The notes below the pieces were generated by a model, which saw only the letters and a list, made by a program, of their open reading frames with translations, did no database searches and was not told the DNA's origin. The position numbers and the translations under genes were made by a program. Shown piece after piece: positions 5,138 to 5,654 of a stretch of 5,654 nt of DNA. The first letter of the stretch is position 1; every line of letters starts with the position of its first letter. The stretch comes from Dehalococcoidia bacterium (lineage in GTDB: Bacteria; Chloroflexota; Dehalococcoidia; Lucifugimonadales; JAGWBF01), in the NCBI GenBank assembly GCA_021296015.1, contig JAGWBG010000125.1, positions 1 through 5,654 of the forward strand, in the 5' to 3' direction.

Positions 5138-5654
5138 ATGCTGGACATGATTATTCGGGGCGGCCATGTGGTGACTCCGTCGGGAGTAGGCGTCTGGGAC
5201 GTAGCCGTTTCTGGGGAAAAGATAGTAGCAGTGGCTGAACCCGGCGCTTTGACGGACGACGTCGGCAGAGTGGTTGACGCTTCCGGGAAGATAGTAATCC
5301 CAGGAGGCATCGAACCTCACGCCCATATCGCTGCTCCCGTGGCGCTAATGGCGCCTCCCGACCAGGTCAGCAGAGCAGCCCTCTTTGGGGGCACCACGAC
5401 GCTGACCGATTTCGCGGTGCAGGAACCGGGCATGGACATTCCAGGAGCCTTGGCCGAACGGGCCTCCCGGTGGCAGGGCAACTCCTACAGCGACTATTCC
5501 CATCACTGTATGCTGCTGGGCCCTACTCCCACCAACGTCCTGGGTCAAATAAAAGAGGCGGTCCAAGATGGGTTCCCAACCATCAAGATATTCACTACCG
5601 ACGTCCGCCCCGTGTTCAAGATGTCCGAGCAGGAACGACGGCTGGTAGGGATGG
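5138..5654 (+). CDS. Dihydropyrimidinase/hydantoinase-like amidohydrolase, 3' end cut by window
   Basis: The first 172 codons are present; relatives run about 450-480 residues, so roughly the last two thirds is missing. MLDMIIRGGHVVTPSG begins the N-terminal beta-sandwich. GGIEPHAHIAAP (56-67) supplies the His61-x-His63 metal pair at the place of the GGIDPHTHLD motif of D-hydantoinases. LFGGTTTLTDFAVQEPG (82-98) matches the family's AxxGGTTTxxDF block. Lys150 in FPTIKIFTT sits where the carboxylated bridging lysine is found in this family. The ATG at 5138 is fixed by TAGGAGG (5124-5130), 7 nt upstream; Met4 would be too far. Family members hydrolyse cyclic amides such as hydantoins or dihydropyrimidines. 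The HIAAP sequence after the His pair differs from the usual HLDMPF, so the substrate may differ. It is divergent from the CoA-transferase gene. Confidence 0.9.
   Translation, partial: MLDMIIRGGHVVTPSGVGVWDVAVSGEKIVAVAEPGALTDDVGRVVDASGKIVIPGGIEPHAHIAAPVALMAPPDQVSRAALFGGTTTLTDFAVQEPGMDIPGALAERASRWQGNSYSDYSHHCMLLGPTPTNVLGQIKEAVQDGFPTIKIFTTDVRPVFKMSEQERRLVGM

Overview
This window carries four complete protein genes and one gene cut by the right edge. The intergenic DNA is rich in short palindromic repeats. GC content is moderately high by eye, one gene starts with GTG, and Shine-Dalgarno sites are strong (GGGAGG, AGGAGG, TAGGAGG). The gene mix is a B12-type radical SAM enzyme, a CaiB/BaiF CoA-transferase and two amidohydrolases. 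Together with the scattered GAGAGGGTTGGGGTGAGGG-type repeats, this suggests a Chloroflexota genome, perhaps Dehalococcoidia/SAR202. That placement is inference from style and content; no marker gene is present.

Layout. Positions 1-141 form a leader holding a 10-bp hairpin that overlaps a 9-codon mini-ORF. Positions 142-1674 (+) encode a cobalamin-binding-domain radical SAM protein. Positions 1675-1985 are non-coding between convergent genes and are packed with palindromes: two repeat copies, a possible fragment of a third, and a 75-bp double-hairpin element with matching ends. Positions 1986-2345 (-) encode a small retropepsin-like aspartic protease, with a perfect TATAAT box and two GATAAGGGA repeats upstream. 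Positions 2438-3613 (-) encode an Atu3266/EF0837-type amidohydrolase, and 3721-4908 (-) a CaiB/BaiF family CoA-transferase. Positions 4909-5137 are a divergent promoter region, and 5138 to the right edge (+) is the first part of a dihydropyrimidinase/hydantoinase-like amidohydrolase.

How the genes may work together. The CoA-transferase and the two amidohydrolases look like a small catabolic neighbourhood. Ring or amide opening followed by CoA activation is one possible reading, but substrates cannot be read from sequence. The radical SAM enzyme and the protease appear to be separate transcription units with no evident partner.

No CRISPR array, RNA gene, transposase or phage gene was seen. 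No clearly undescribed system is evident. The most unusual content is the palindromic repeat family and the double-hairpin element in the gaps, followed by the leader structures of the radical SAM and hydantoinase-like genes.
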